A model generated the notes under the pieces. That model did not search any database and had not been told where the DNA came from. It worked only from the letters and a program-made list of their open reading frames with translations. Of a stretch of 64,000 nt of DNA, positions 17,074 to 25,516 are shown piece by piece. This stretch comes from Candidatus Nitrospira nitrosa (GTDB lineage: Bacteria > Nitrospirota > Nitrospiria > Nitrospirales > Nitrospiraceae). Position 1 is the first letter of the stretch. Every line of letters starts with the position of its first letter. The stretch is from assembly GCF_001458735.1 (NCBI RefSeq), contig NZ_CZQA01000009.1:310001-374000 (forward strand), read 5' to 3'. The position numbers and the translations under genes were made by a program.

Positions 17074-17900
17074 GTGATGGATCAGAAGCGGGTCGTCATT
17101 GTCGGCGGAGGATTCGGAGGCCTGACAGCTGCGCGCTCAATCCGCCACGCCGAGGAGGCCCCCTTGGGGTTAAACTCGCTGGTGCGCTGGCGGAGATCGG
17201 ACGGAAGGCGATGGGACCGGACGATCCTCATCTCCGCAGGGAAGATCTTTCGATCATTCTCGTGGACGCCGGTCCACGCATTCTCCCTGGATTTGACCGT
17301 ACACTGTCCGTCAAAGCTGCCGACGCACTTACTCACATGGGAGTGACGGTGAAACTGAACAGCCTGGTCACCGCAGTCACCCCCGATGGTGTCCAGATTG
17401 GCGCCGGATGGATTCCATCGACGCAGATTGCTTGGGCGGCAGGTAATCGAGCATCACCGTTGTTGGACACACTGTCGGCGCCGCAAGATTCCGCTGGTCG
17501 GGTCATAGTTCACCCGGATCTGACCATCCCTGATGACCCATGGATCTTCGTCATTGGCGATGCAGCCCATTGTCTCGGACGGAATGGGAGCCCGTTGCCC
17601 GGAGTAGCGCCTGTCGCCATACAGCAGGGACGCTACGTTGCCGATCTGATCAATCAAAAGCTGACTCCAGAACAACGACCCGCCTTTGCCTATGCAGATC
17701 GTGGCATGCTCGCGACCATCGGCCGGGCCAAGGCGGTCGCACAATTCGGTCCAATCCGCGCATCAGGGGTTCTGGCCTGGGTGTTCTGGTGCGTCGTCCA
17801 TATTTTCTTTCTGATCGGATTTAGAAATCGAGTGCGGGTCATGTCGGAATGGGTTTGGTACTACCTCACGTTCAAACCAGGCGCAAGGGTACTGTATTGA
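17074..17900 (+). pseudogene. second NDH-2 gene with internal deletion and frameshift
   Basis: The first ~26 codons (VVIVGGGFGGLTAARSIRHA) match the start of the NDH-2 at 14492. The sequence then jumps, in another frame, to the equivalent of residue ~176 (VKLAGALAEIGRKAMG) and follows it to the end (RNRVRVMSEWVWYYLTF). About 150 codons are missing and the two parts are out of frame. An open frame from an internal ATG (17211) gives 229 residues lacking the FAD site. The remaining C-terminal half is roughly three-quarters identical by eye to the intact gene, so this is a tandem duplicate that decayed. Confidence 0.85.
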
Positions 17901-17946
17901 AGCGCCATAGAACCCTACTAGATAAACGTTATACCGGGAGTCTGCC

Positions 17947-18504
17947 GTGAAGACTATCTCATTTCTCATCCTGAGCTGTTGGTCGTTGATCGTCACAGGT
18001 TGCGTTGCGCTCGAGTCGAAGCAGCCTCTTTCCACCGTCGCCTCAGTGGATCTGACCCGGTACGCCGGGACATGGTACGAGATCGCTCGACTCCCCATGT
18101 GGTTCCAACGACACTGCGTTGATTCAAAGGCGATCTATACCACTCGTCCGGACGGCAAGATTGGCGTACATAACGAATGCGTGACACAGAGTGGTCAAGT
18201 CGAACAGGCTGAGGGTGTGGCGACGGTCATAGACCGCACCACCAATGCGCGATTGGCCGTTACGTTCGATAACTTTTTTGCACGACTTGTAAGCCCCTCT
18301 CGAGAAGGGAACTATTGGATCTTCGACCTTGACCCGGATTACAGCACCGCCCTTGTCGGGACACCGGACCGTCGCTACCTCTGGATCTTATCTCGAACTC
18401 AGAAACTCGACGAAACAACCTATCAGCAGTTAGTCACGAAAGCTCAGCAGCTTGGCTTTCCTGTTTCAGACCTGATCAAGTCGAAGCCTATATCTGCGAG
18501 TTGA
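17947..18504 (+). CDS. blc: outer-membrane lipocalin (Blc-like)
   Basis: A 185-residue lipoprotein. Signal peptide with lipobox ending VTGC (Cys about 19), then the lipocalin signature YAGTWYEIARLPMWFQR (about 39-55). Later Blc-type motifs are present: a strand with YWIFDLDPDYSTALVGTPDR and YLWILSRT. Blc proteins are eight-stranded barrels on the inner leaflet of the outer membrane that bind lysophospholipids or fatty acids and are often stress-induced. Start is a GTG with GGGAG six bases upstream. Length fits the family. Confidence 0.88.
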   Translation: MKTISFLILSCWSLIVTGCVALESKQPLSTVASVDLTRYAGTWYEIARLPMWFQRHCVDSKAIYTTRPDGKIGVHNECVTQSGQVEQAEGVATVIDRTTNARLAVTFDNFFARLVSPSREGNYWIFDLDPDYSTALVGTPDRRYLWILSRTQKLDETTYQQLVTKAQQLGFPVSDLIKSKPISAS

Positions 18505-18579
18505 CACTCGCCTCGCCGCCACGTAGGTTCTCCCTATTTTTCAACCTCAGGGCCAACTGAACCGAACACCTACTGACCT

Positions 18580-19125
18580 ATGGACTGGCTGTTACTGATC
18601 GGCCTTCTGATCTTCATTATCGGAGCTGGAGTAGGGATCTTCTACTGGCGTGAATTTGTGACTCGGCTCTGGGACGACTTCCGCGCTGAGCAACCTACTC
18701 TCAGCATCACCAACCTCTCGGTCCTCAACGCGGGACGGATCGTGACACTCACCCCTGAGTTGGAGAACGTCGGACCTGGAATAGCCTACGATTGTCTTCT
18801 CCAGCTCAGTGGGTGGGAAGGCAATTTTTCTGTCAGAACGATGCACCCGCCAGGGTCCCGGCATCAAATCCATTCGATCCCTATCGTGCTGGGACCGGAT
18901 GCCCCGATCCGCATGAAACCCGTGAGTCGATGTTACGTGAGGTTGGTCTGTCGGGATCGATGGGAACAACGCTATGAATGGTGGTATCCCGTGACCCAAG
19001 TGGAGAATCTGAGTACAGGCCTCTATGATGTACAGATCAACCTCTCGCAGCCGGAACGAACCGAGCCACATCCATCCAACTGGAAAGTCTGGCAGTTGCT
19101 TCGCAAAACCTCTCCCGATGAGTAA
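18580..19125 (+). CDS. hypothetical membrane-anchored beta protein
   Basis: A 181-residue protein with one N-terminal transmembrane helix (about residues 3-24) and a soluble strand-rich domain (SITNLSVLNAGRIVTLTPEL, then repeated short strands to about 150). The pattern of hydrophobic alternation and the phrase ENVGPGIAYDCLLQLS resemble an immunoglobulin-like or CARDB-type fold, but no family is certain. The topology predicts the domain outside the cytoplasm or facing the periplasm. No clear Shine-Dalgarno. It lies 75 bases past the lipocalin and may be co-transcribed. Confidence 0.6.
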   Translation: MDWLLLIGLLIFIIGAGVGIFYWREFVTRLWDDFRAEQPTLSITNLSVLNAGRIVTLTPELENVGPGIAYDCLLQLSGWEGNFSVRTMHPPGSRHQIHSIPIVLGPDAPIRMKPVSRCYVRLVCRDRWEQRYEWWYPVTQVENLSTGLYDVQINLSQPERTEPHPSNWKVWQLLRKTSPDE

Positions 19126-19334
19126 CCGATACTCATCTCCTGTGAGGCGTTGATACCTCCTTGAGGAGACAACCGTTTCCTGGTTGATCGCCGCCTCTTG
19201 CATTCTGGATTCCCGATCCGTACCATTTTATGATCCCGTCACAGGGACGGGCGTGCCTTTGTGAAAACGCTGTAAGACTTCAGTTCCCTGTTCGACTGAG
19301 AAGCAGTAATTCCAGCCCAGGAAGGAGATACCCT

Positions 19335-19754
19335 ATGCCACCGACTCTTCACATCGATCCCATTGTCAAAATCACAAAGACGGACGAGGAATGGAAACAG
19401 CAGCTTTCCACTACAGCCTATCGTGTCTTACGGCACGAAGATACGGAACGAGCGTTCGTCAATCCACTGCATGAGAATCACCAGGCCGGCACCTACTACT
19501 GCGCAGGGTGCGACCTCCCACTGTTTTCGTCTGTGCATAAGTTTGATAGCGGGACCGGCTGGCCGAGCTTTTGGCAGCCGATCGATCCTCGGGTCATAGA
19601 AACGCGGACGGATTTCGCACTCTTTATCCCTCGGACAGAGATCCACTGTGCCCGTTGCGAAGGCCACCAAGGGCATGTGTTTAAGGATGGTCCGAAACCC
19701 ACGGGCCTCCGGTACTGCATCAACGGAGCGGCACTAAAATTCTTGGCCGACTGA
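19335..19754 (+). CDS. msrB: peptide-methionine (R)-S-oxide reductase
   Basis: A 139-residue complete MsrB that reduces methionine-R-sulfoxide in proteins. Structural zinc ligands are the pairs CAGC (Cys56, Cys59) and CARC (Cys105, Cys108). The catalytic Cys is in RYCINGAALKF (Cys128). FDSGTGWPSFWQPI is the usual substrate-loop motif. The ATG at 19335 has AAGGAGAT upstream; a longer frame from 19230 lacks homology. No MsrA or signal peptide, so it acts in the cytoplasm. No second resolving Cys is obvious near the N-terminus. Confidence 0.93.
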   Translation: MPPTLHIDPIVKITKTDEEWKQQLSTTAYRVLRHEDTERAFVNPLHENHQAGTYYCAGCDLPLFSSVHKFDSGTGWPSFWQPIDPRVIETRTDFALFIPRTEIHCARCEGHQGHVFKDGPKPTGLRYCINGAALKFLAD

Positions 19755-19905
19755 GTGCCAACGGCTTTCACCCGTTCCGTTCACATGAAGAGGCGCTACG
19801 TAGGTCGCACAGGGAGAGGCGTCCCGTACCGCTGTCCACCCCCTGGCGCTTGGGATCCGGTTCAAGGTACAATTCCCCACCAACGATGATCGAGTTCATA
19901 GTGTA

Positions 19906-21186
19906 ATGCTCCGCCCCAGACGATCCTACACGTGGCTTCTCGTTCCCCTCGTTCTACTTTCATGTGGAAAGGTTGGGAGTCTATTTGGCTCGAAAACCGA
20001 TCCCTGCTCATTAGTCACCGTTGCAGAGGCGCAACAGGCACTCGGGGAGCCGGTAGAGGAAGGGGCACCGTCAGAACCAAAGACTTGCCTCTTCAAGGCC
20101 CATCGGAATGAAGGCAATACCGTCACGGTTCAACTTCATGACAGCGCCGGTCAGGACCGTAAGGCCTGGTTTAATAAAGAGCGCCTTCGGCGCGACAGTC
20201 AGCTCATTCCTGGCCTTGGCGAGGGAGCAGTCAGAATCAATTCTGCCTCTCTATCCCGCCTGACGTTTCTGCACGAGGATGAGCTGATCACCGTGATCGT
20301 CGCCTCGACCAAACAGAAGCATCTCGCTGACGCCGTCACACGGCTGAGTCGGACTGTTGCCGAGCGGTACGGCGCCACCTTGACCGCAACCATCCCCTCC
20401 ACGCTCACCAGCTCCGTAGCTGATCTGAGTTCATCACGGGACGCTGGCTCTCGCACAGCACCCGTGACACTCACGCAAACACGCCCGGCTCACGAGACTC
20501 TTCAGGACGGGCCGAAGAAATCCACGCCTATTGATCCGACGAGTCTCATCGGGACCTGGCATACACGCATCTCACGTGGCACGACCCAGCATGACCTTCT
20601 GCTGGTCATCAAACCGAACTTGGAATGGTCCCTTTCTTCGATGATGGAATTTGATGGCATCTTGAATGCCGAATCCGGCTTGTGGTCCCTGGAACGAGCG
20701 AACACATTCAAGGGGCTCGGATGGAAGGGGACGTATCGAATCACTACGCCGAATTCATTCGCCACAACTGGAAGTGTTCAGGCCAATTGGAAACGGGTCG
20801 TGACTGATCAGCCCCCTTCACGTGTTCCAGCTGAGCTCTGGAACCTACGCCGAGAGGCAACCAGTGTGCCTGTTTTCCAACTAAAGACCGTTGACCCTGA
20901 CTTAATCGGGCAATGGGAAGGTTCCGGGACCTATGCCGGCGGTCCCGCCACCTTTGTGTGGGCTATCCAACCATCGGCTGCAACAGACTTATTGATCGTG
21001 GACAGTCTCAAAGGAACAGTTCGATCGAAGGATGGTCTTCCTCAACTGCACCCAGCACAAAAAAAACAACCCCGTGTGAGCGTGATCGCCTTCAACGATC
21101 ATGGGTTTACCACGACGGATGGGAAAACCAATCTCAAATGGAACAAACTGCAACAATCAGAATCCACAGAAACCCGTCAGCTCTAA
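19906..21186 (+). CDS. hypothetical lipoprotein with repeated C-terminal domain
   Basis: A 426-residue lipoprotein with signal peptide and lipobox (LVLLSC, Cys about 20). The first mature domain (about 30-165) opens DPCSLVTVAEAQQALGEPVE, a phrase like DUF3558-type secreted lipoproteins, with a second Cys that could form a disulfide. A Thr/Ser/Pro linker follows (about 165-205). The C-terminal half holds two similar beta blocks beginning LIGTWHTRI and LIGQWEGSG, a probable internal duplication of a lipocalin-like or small beta-barrel unit. Function unknown. The Shine-Dalgarno is weak. It ends 36 bases before the dehydrogenase gene. Confidence 0.65.
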   Translation: MLRPRRSYTWLLVPLVLLSCGKVGSLFGSKTDPCSLVTVAEAQQALGEPVEEGAPSEPKTCLFKAHRNEGNTVTVQLHDSAGQDRKAWFNKERLRRDSQLIPGLGEGAVRINSASLSRLTFLHEDELITVIVASTKQKHLADAVTRLSRTVAERYGATLTATIPSTLTSSVADLSSSRDAGSRTAPVTLTQTRPAHETLQDGPKKSTPIDPTSLIGTWHTRISRGTTQHDLLLVIKPNLEWSLSSMMEFDGILNAESGLWSLERANTFKGLGWKGTYRITTPNSFATTGSVQANWKRVVTDQPPSRVPAELWNLRREATSVPVFQLKTVDPDLIGQWEGSGTYAGGPATFVWAIQPSAATDLLIVDSLKGTVRSKDGLPQLHPAQKKQPRVSVIAFNDHGFTTTDGKTNLKWNKLQQSESTETRQL

Positions 21187-21222
21187 AAATTCGGACTATT
21201 CGTCGAACCAGGATCACCTCAT

Positions 21223-22137
21223 ATGACTGAACCAGCCGAGAGTATTGGCTTCGTCGGAATCGGTCGGATGGGCGCCAACATGGCCCGTTGCCTCCATGAA
21301 CGAGGACTCCATCTGACATCGGTCTACGATCTTGACCCCACAGCCGCTGTCGACTTGGCTACTGAACTCGATGTCCATCAGGCACTAACACCAGCCGACG
21401 TTGCCGACCACTCGTCCATTATCATCACCGTGGTGTCCGATGACACAGCGATGCGTTCTATCTTCTCTGCAACCGACAAGACTAGTCTTCTAGGCAGTGC
21501 TCAAGGCCGACTCTTTATCAATTGCGCCACCCTCTCTCCCAAAACCCATCAAGACATCGCTGGCTTGGTTGCCGACCAAGGAGGACTATGCCTTGAAGCC
21601 TGCATGGCGGGGAGCATCACCCAGGCCAGGCAAGGCACCCTATACCTCATGTGCGGTGGCAGCGCCGAAGCCTATATCCGCGCAAAGATCATACTCGACG
21701 TCCTTGGAACGACCGTGCGCTACATCGGTCAACCCGGCGAAGCCGCGAAGGTCAAAGCCCTGGTGAATATGGTGATGAACAGTAATACCGCTGCCTTGGC
21801 CGAGGGGTTAGGACTCGGAGCAGCGCTGGGAATCGATCTGGCGCTGTTGCGTGACGTATTCAGCCAAACAGGTGCCGCCTCTCGCGTGCTGGAGACAGAC
21901 GGAGACGACATGCAGCAACGTGCGCACGACTGCTATTTTTCAGCAGCCCATGCAGCAAAAGATTCTGCCATCGCACTCGATTTGGCCGAACAGGCAGGGC
22001 TCTCGCTTCCTGTCGCCCAGGCGACCCTTGCGCAATACCAGCGGTTGATGGCACTAGGGAAAGGTGATCTCGATAAATCTGCAATTGCAGAGTTAACGTT
22101 CGTTGATCGTCTTGGATCCTCATCAGCGCGTGGCTGA
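21223..22137 (+). CDS. NAD(P)-dependent beta-hydroxyacid dehydrogenase (GLYR/HIBADH family)
   Basis: A 304-residue two-domain reductase. Rossmann start IGFVGIGRMGANMA (about 8-21), then the 3-hydroxyisobutyrate dehydrogenase substrate segment (LEACMAGSITQARQGTL, about 124-140). The catalytic lysine region GEAAKVKALVNMVMNS places the catalytic Lys at about 176 by comparison with glyoxylate/succinic-semialdehyde reductases. These enzymes reduce glyoxylate, succinic semialdehyde or beta-hydroxyacids using NADPH; the exact substrate is not decided. The substrate loop has Met-Ala-Gly-Ser rather than Val-Ser-Gly-Gly, closer to the GLYR branch. ATG with AGGA upstream. Confidence 0.85.
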   Translation: MTEPAESIGFVGIGRMGANMARCLHERGLHLTSVYDLDPTAAVDLATELDVHQALTPADVADHSSIIITVVSDDTAMRSIFSATDKTSLLGSAQGRLFINCATLSPKTHQDIAGLVADQGGLCLEACMAGSITQARQGTLYLMCGGSAEAYIRAKIILDVLGTTVRYIGQPGEAAKVKALVNMVMNSNTAALAEGLGLGAALGIDLALLRDVFSQTGAASRVLETDGDDMQQRAHDCYFSAAHAAKDSAIALDLAEQAGLSLPVAQATLAQYQRLMALGKGDLDKSAIAELTFVDRLGSSSARG

Positions 22138-22207
22138 TCCCGAGAGCAAACGCGGAGAGCAACTTGAACGGATCACACAAACCAGGGAGAGATAGAAGGA
22201 ATAGCCG

Positions 22208-22232
22208 ACACTGACCATACCGAGGTCAGTGT
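22208..22232. terminator. hairpin between convergent genes
   Basis: A perfect 9-bp stem (ACACTGACC / GGTCAGTGT) with a 7-base loop lies between the stop at 22137 and the opposing stop at 22237. No T run; called on position and stem quality. Confidence 0.5.
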
Positions 22233-22236
22233 ATCC

Positions 22237-22821
22237 CTAGACTTGAAAGAACTGCCTCACGTGTTCGATCGGCACACAGCCGACGAGCAAATCGCCCTCT
22301 GGGGAGACCAGAAGGGGAACCCCATTTTGACCAGTCGCGTGCCACGCCGTTTCCCATTTCTGAGCAAGAACATGATTGTGTCCGTCACCGTCATCAACAA
22401 CATGTCCCTCTGCCAACTCCTTCAAGACCTTCGGATCAGAAATGTCTTGCCCGTCGCACCAGAACGCGCGGTATGTCCGCCGAACAAAATCCATCCCCAC
22501 CTTTGCTTCCTTTTGTAGAAGCGCAATTGCTTGTTCAATCGCCGGAAGCGTATTCGGTTTCCCTGGTGGCAACGCGATCGGCAACCCCGGTGCCAACCGC
22601 TGCACCATCGTCACTTCATGTCGCAACTCCGCACCTAATGAGCCGCTCCATGGCTTCATGGGACGTGGCAACTGCGGTGCGTGCTGGACTCCGCGCCACT
22701 CACAACGGTCGATCACACCCACATCATGCAGCCTTTCATGCAGGGCATAACAGAACGGACAATTAAAGTCGCCATAGAGGATGACACGCTCAGCTGTAGA
22801 TTGAGGCTCCATAGACGCCAC
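22237..22821 (-). CDS. DsbA-family thioredoxin-fold protein (HCCA isomerase-like)
   Basis: A 194-residue thioredoxin-fold protein. CPFC (Cys21-Cys24) follows VILYGDFN, as in the DsbA/FrnE branch. The inserted helical domain and the strand with cis-Pro (NGVPLLVSPEG, about 166-176) match the DsbA-like superfamily that includes 2-hydroxychromene-2-carboxylate isomerases. There is no signal peptide, so it acts in the cytoplasm, as FrnE-type oxidoreductases do. Both Cys are kept, favouring a disulfide role over isomerase. Start may be the GTG at 22821 or an ATG three codons later. Confidence 0.75.
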   Translation of the reverse strand: MASMEPQSTAERVILYGDFNCPFCYALHERLHDVGVIDRCEWRGVQHAPQLPRPMKPWSGSLGAELRHEVTMVQRLAPGLPIALPPGKPNTLPAIEQAIALLQKEAKVGMDFVRRTYRAFWCDGQDISDPKVLKELAEGHVVDDGDGHNHVLAQKWETAWHATGQNGVPLLVSPEGDLLVGCVPIEHVRQFFQV

Positions 22822-22888
22822 TCTACCGAACTGGCGAGCTAGAATCTACCTCATTTTGCTTGTCGCCGAACCAGACAGTTGGAGCGGT

Positions 22889-24820
22889 TTATGGGGAGGA
22901 GTGTCGTAACAGCTCCTGAAGACCTGCCCTTAGGGCGGGTAATGTCAACGGCTTCGTCACCACCTTGTCCATACCAGCCTGGCGACACTTTTGCGCATCT
23001 TCGTCAGACGCATGACCGGTGAGCGCCATGATCGGAAGATGATTGAGTGCCCCTTCCTCACGACGACGAATTTCGCGTGTCGCTTCATACCCATCCATTT
23101 CAGGCATCTCACAATCCATCAACACAATATCGTACGTCGTTCGGGTAATCGCCTCTACCGCTTCCCGTCCTGTGCGCGCCACTTCAACCTGACAGCCCAA
23201 CTTTTGCAAGAACTTGCAGGCTACGACTTGATTGATTTCGTTGTCATCCGCGACCAACACTCTCTTCGGAAGCTTCCGCTCCCTGAAAACAGATTGCTCT
23301 GTTCCTACGGAAAGGGCCCTGGCCTCTCGAAGAATCGCTGGAAGTAGATTGGTGGTGTAGCTGAAGGTACTGCCCTCGCCGAACTGACTGGAGACCAAGA
23401 TGGTTCCTCCCATCAATTCGACAAGCTGGCGACAAATCAGCAGACCAAGTCCGGTCCCGCCGAATCGCCTTGCAGTGGACGCCTCGGCCTGGGCATAGGC
23501 TTTAAACAGCTGATCCTGTTGTTCCGAAGTTAACCCGATACCTGTATCACGAACACTCCAGTGCAACACCACCGTGTCTGTGTTCTCCGACAACGTGGAC
23601 TTCACAGCGACGGCGATCGTGACGCCTCCCTGTTGTGTAAACTTGATCGCATTCCCGACAAGATTGAACAGAATCTGCCTCAACCTGATTGGATCACCCC
23701 GAAACTCTTCTGGCACACCGGACGCAATCTCCACTGAGAGAGTCAGACCTTTATGAGCGGCCAACCCCTCCGTTAAGGTGGTGACATCGTGAATGAGTCC
23801 TCGCAGGTTGACGTTAGCCACCTCCAAGGTCATCTTCCCGGCCTCAATTTTTGAAAAGTCCAGAATGTCGTTGACTAAGGTCAGTAACGCTTCTGCGGAG
23901 CGATGCATCGTCTCGATAAGCTCCCGTTGTTGGTCGGTTAGGGAGGTGTCTTGAAGCAGTTGCGTGCAGCCCAACACCCCATTCATGGGAGTCCGCAACT
24001 CATGACTCATCGTTGCAAGAAAAATCCCCTTCGCCCGTGCTGACTCCTCTGCGGCTTCCTTTGCACGACGCAACGCAACATCCGAGGTAATATCGAGCCC
24101 ATACGCACGGATCAGTTCAAGATCTCTGAGGGGAAAAAACGACCAGGCAATGACCCGATTCCCCACAACATGTTCAACTTGAGATAATGAGACATCCGTC
24201 GTGAGACACTCACGAAGCATCGCCGAAAGATCTGCAGGGAACATCACTTCAATCCCAGCCTCAAGTAGCCCACACCGTTCCATCAAGTTCAACATACCCG
24301 TATTGGCATAGAGCACGGCATCCGTTGCATCAAACTCCACAATAGGATTGGGCGCATCCTCGGCCAATCGTGCCGCACGTTGCACATCCCGCTGAACTTC
24401 CATCGCATCGGTCAAGTCCCGAACGATCACGACGGCCCCAACACATACCCCCTGCTGTAATCGAGGCCAGAATGAGAGTGACAACTCAAATTGAGTCCCA
24501 TCCTCTCGAGTCCAGATATGAGAAGGAATCACGACGAGTTCGCCGGCACTTCTCATTCGATTGAACGGGCATTCTAACGTGGTGCTCTCCCCTACCGTCA
24601 CACAACCCATTAGGTCGTGAAACCTTATCCCAGTCGCCGTGCGGGTTTGACCAACCAATTGCTGTGCGACTGCATTCAGCAGCACGATGCAATTGTCATG
24701 GTCCAAGAAGAAGATGGCCTCAGGGACTGCTTCCAACAAGAAGCCGGCATCATCACCTGTCAGGAGGCTGAGTGGTCTATTTCCGAAGTCCGGGTGAGCA
24801 CTATTCATGGACGACGTCAT
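22889..24820 (-). CDS. hybrid sensor histidine kinase / response regulator
   Basis: A 643-residue cytoplasmic hybrid kinase with no transmembrane segment. Order: PAS domain (about 25-140, AIFFLDHDNCIVLLNAVAQQ), second PAS (about 145-255), HisKA dimer/phosphorylation helix with MSHELRTPMNG (His about 273), and HATPase (N box LVGNAIKFT, G boxes DTGIGL and GTGLGL). It ends with a receiver domain (RVLVADDNEINQ, phospho-Asp about 569 in VLMDCEMPEMDGYEA). It likely senses an internal ligand through PAS and relays phosphate to a separate Hpt protein; none is nearby. It lies 67 bases from the DsbA-like gene on the same strand. Confidence 0.92.
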   Translation of the reverse strand: MTSSMNSAHPDFGNRPLSLLTGDDAGFLLEAVPEAIFFLDHDNCIVLLNAVAQQLVGQTRTATGIRFHDLMGCVTVGESTTLECPFNRMRSAGELVVIPSHIWTREDGTQFELSLSFWPRLQQGVCVGAVVIVRDLTDAMEVQRDVQRAARLAEDAPNPIVEFDATDAVLYANTGMLNLMERCGLLEAGIEVMFPADLSAMLRECLTTDVSLSQVEHVVGNRVIAWSFFPLRDLELIRAYGLDITSDVALRRAKEAAEESARAKGIFLATMSHELRTPMNGVLGCTQLLQDTSLTDQQRELIETMHRSAEALLTLVNDILDFSKIEAGKMTLEVANVNLRGLIHDVTTLTEGLAAHKGLTLSVEIASGVPEEFRGDPIRLRQILFNLVGNAIKFTQQGGVTIAVAVKSTLSENTDTVVLHWSVRDTGIGLTSEQQDQLFKAYAQAEASTARRFGGTGLGLLICRQLVELMGGTILVSSQFGEGSTFSYTTNLLPAILREARALSVGTEQSVFRERKLPKRVLVADDNEINQVVACKFLQKLGCQVEVARTGREAVEAITRTTYDIVLMDCEMPEMDGYEATREIRRREEGALNHLPIMALTGHASDEDAQKCRQAGMDKVVTKPLTLPALRAGLQELLRHSSP

Positions 24821-25031
24821 ACGGTATGAGTGAGAGACCTCAGAACCTCCACTCTATCGGCAGAACCAGAGATCGTCTAAAGTTTCAATCGCTGTCGTCT
24901 CTAGGTCATGGTGTTCGTTTCTGCTGATTGATATCGATTGCTGGGCCGCTTTCTCGTTTTAGTAAAGTTCTCCTTCTACCTTCCGATAAGGCACACGACG
25001 GGGCCTACTAGAATCTCCAAGGGAGGTGTCT

Positions 25032-25385
25032 ATGATATCCGCCATACACACCGCACTCTCGGGCTTGGCTGCCTTCGGGAAACAGATCGAAGTCGTGGCG
25101 CACAATGTCGCCAACCTCAATACCGATGGATTCAAGAAATCAAGAACAGAGTTCGTCGAAGTCCAGACCGGAGGCGTCCTTCCCGTTGTTGGGAAAGACA
25201 CAGCATCAGGTCCAACGGTTCTACGAGATACAGGCGGCACTCAATTCCAGGTTGAACTGTCGAATGTGGACATCGGTGAAGAGACCGTCCAACAGATGCT
25301 GGCCCAACGTAGCTTTGAAGCCAATCTTCAGACTCTCAAAACTGGCAATTCCTTACTCGGCAGCATCCTGGACATCAAGAAGTAG
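25032..25385 (+). CDS. minimal flagellar basal-body rod-family protein
   Basis: A 117-residue protein with both ends of the flagellar rod/hook family and almost nothing between. N-terminal ALSGLAAFGKQIEVVAHNVA and NLNTDGFKKSRTEF is the family signature. C-terminal SNVDIGEETVQQMLAQRSFE and ANLQTLKTGNSLLGSILDIK is the basal-body C-terminal domain. It is most like FlgC in size but shorter. The ATG is chosen because GGGAGG lies six bases before it. No other flagellar gene is in the window, so this is an orphan copy; a rod subunit role is possible but not shown. Confidence 0.8.
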   Translation: MISAIHTALSGLAAFGKQIEVVAHNVANLNTDGFKKSRTEFVEVQTGGVLPVVGKDTASGPTVLRDTGGTQFQVELSNVDIGEETVQQMLAQRSFEANLQTLKTGNSLLGSILDIKK

Positions 25386-25516
25386 CGCACAGCACTCTTT
25401 TCTAGCGAGTGATGCAGCCGTATGGCGTAGTGCTCAGGCATCTCAGACCTCTTCCTCTCATGGCCATCTTCCTTCTGACGTAGCATTTTTCTTCGTTACT
25501 GTGCTATGTCGGGCTC

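Noticed and set aside
17211-17900. Functional 229-residue oxidoreductase
   Set aside because: It lacks the N-terminal FAD-binding fold that remains, out of frame, just upstream; it is the tail of a broken NDH-2.
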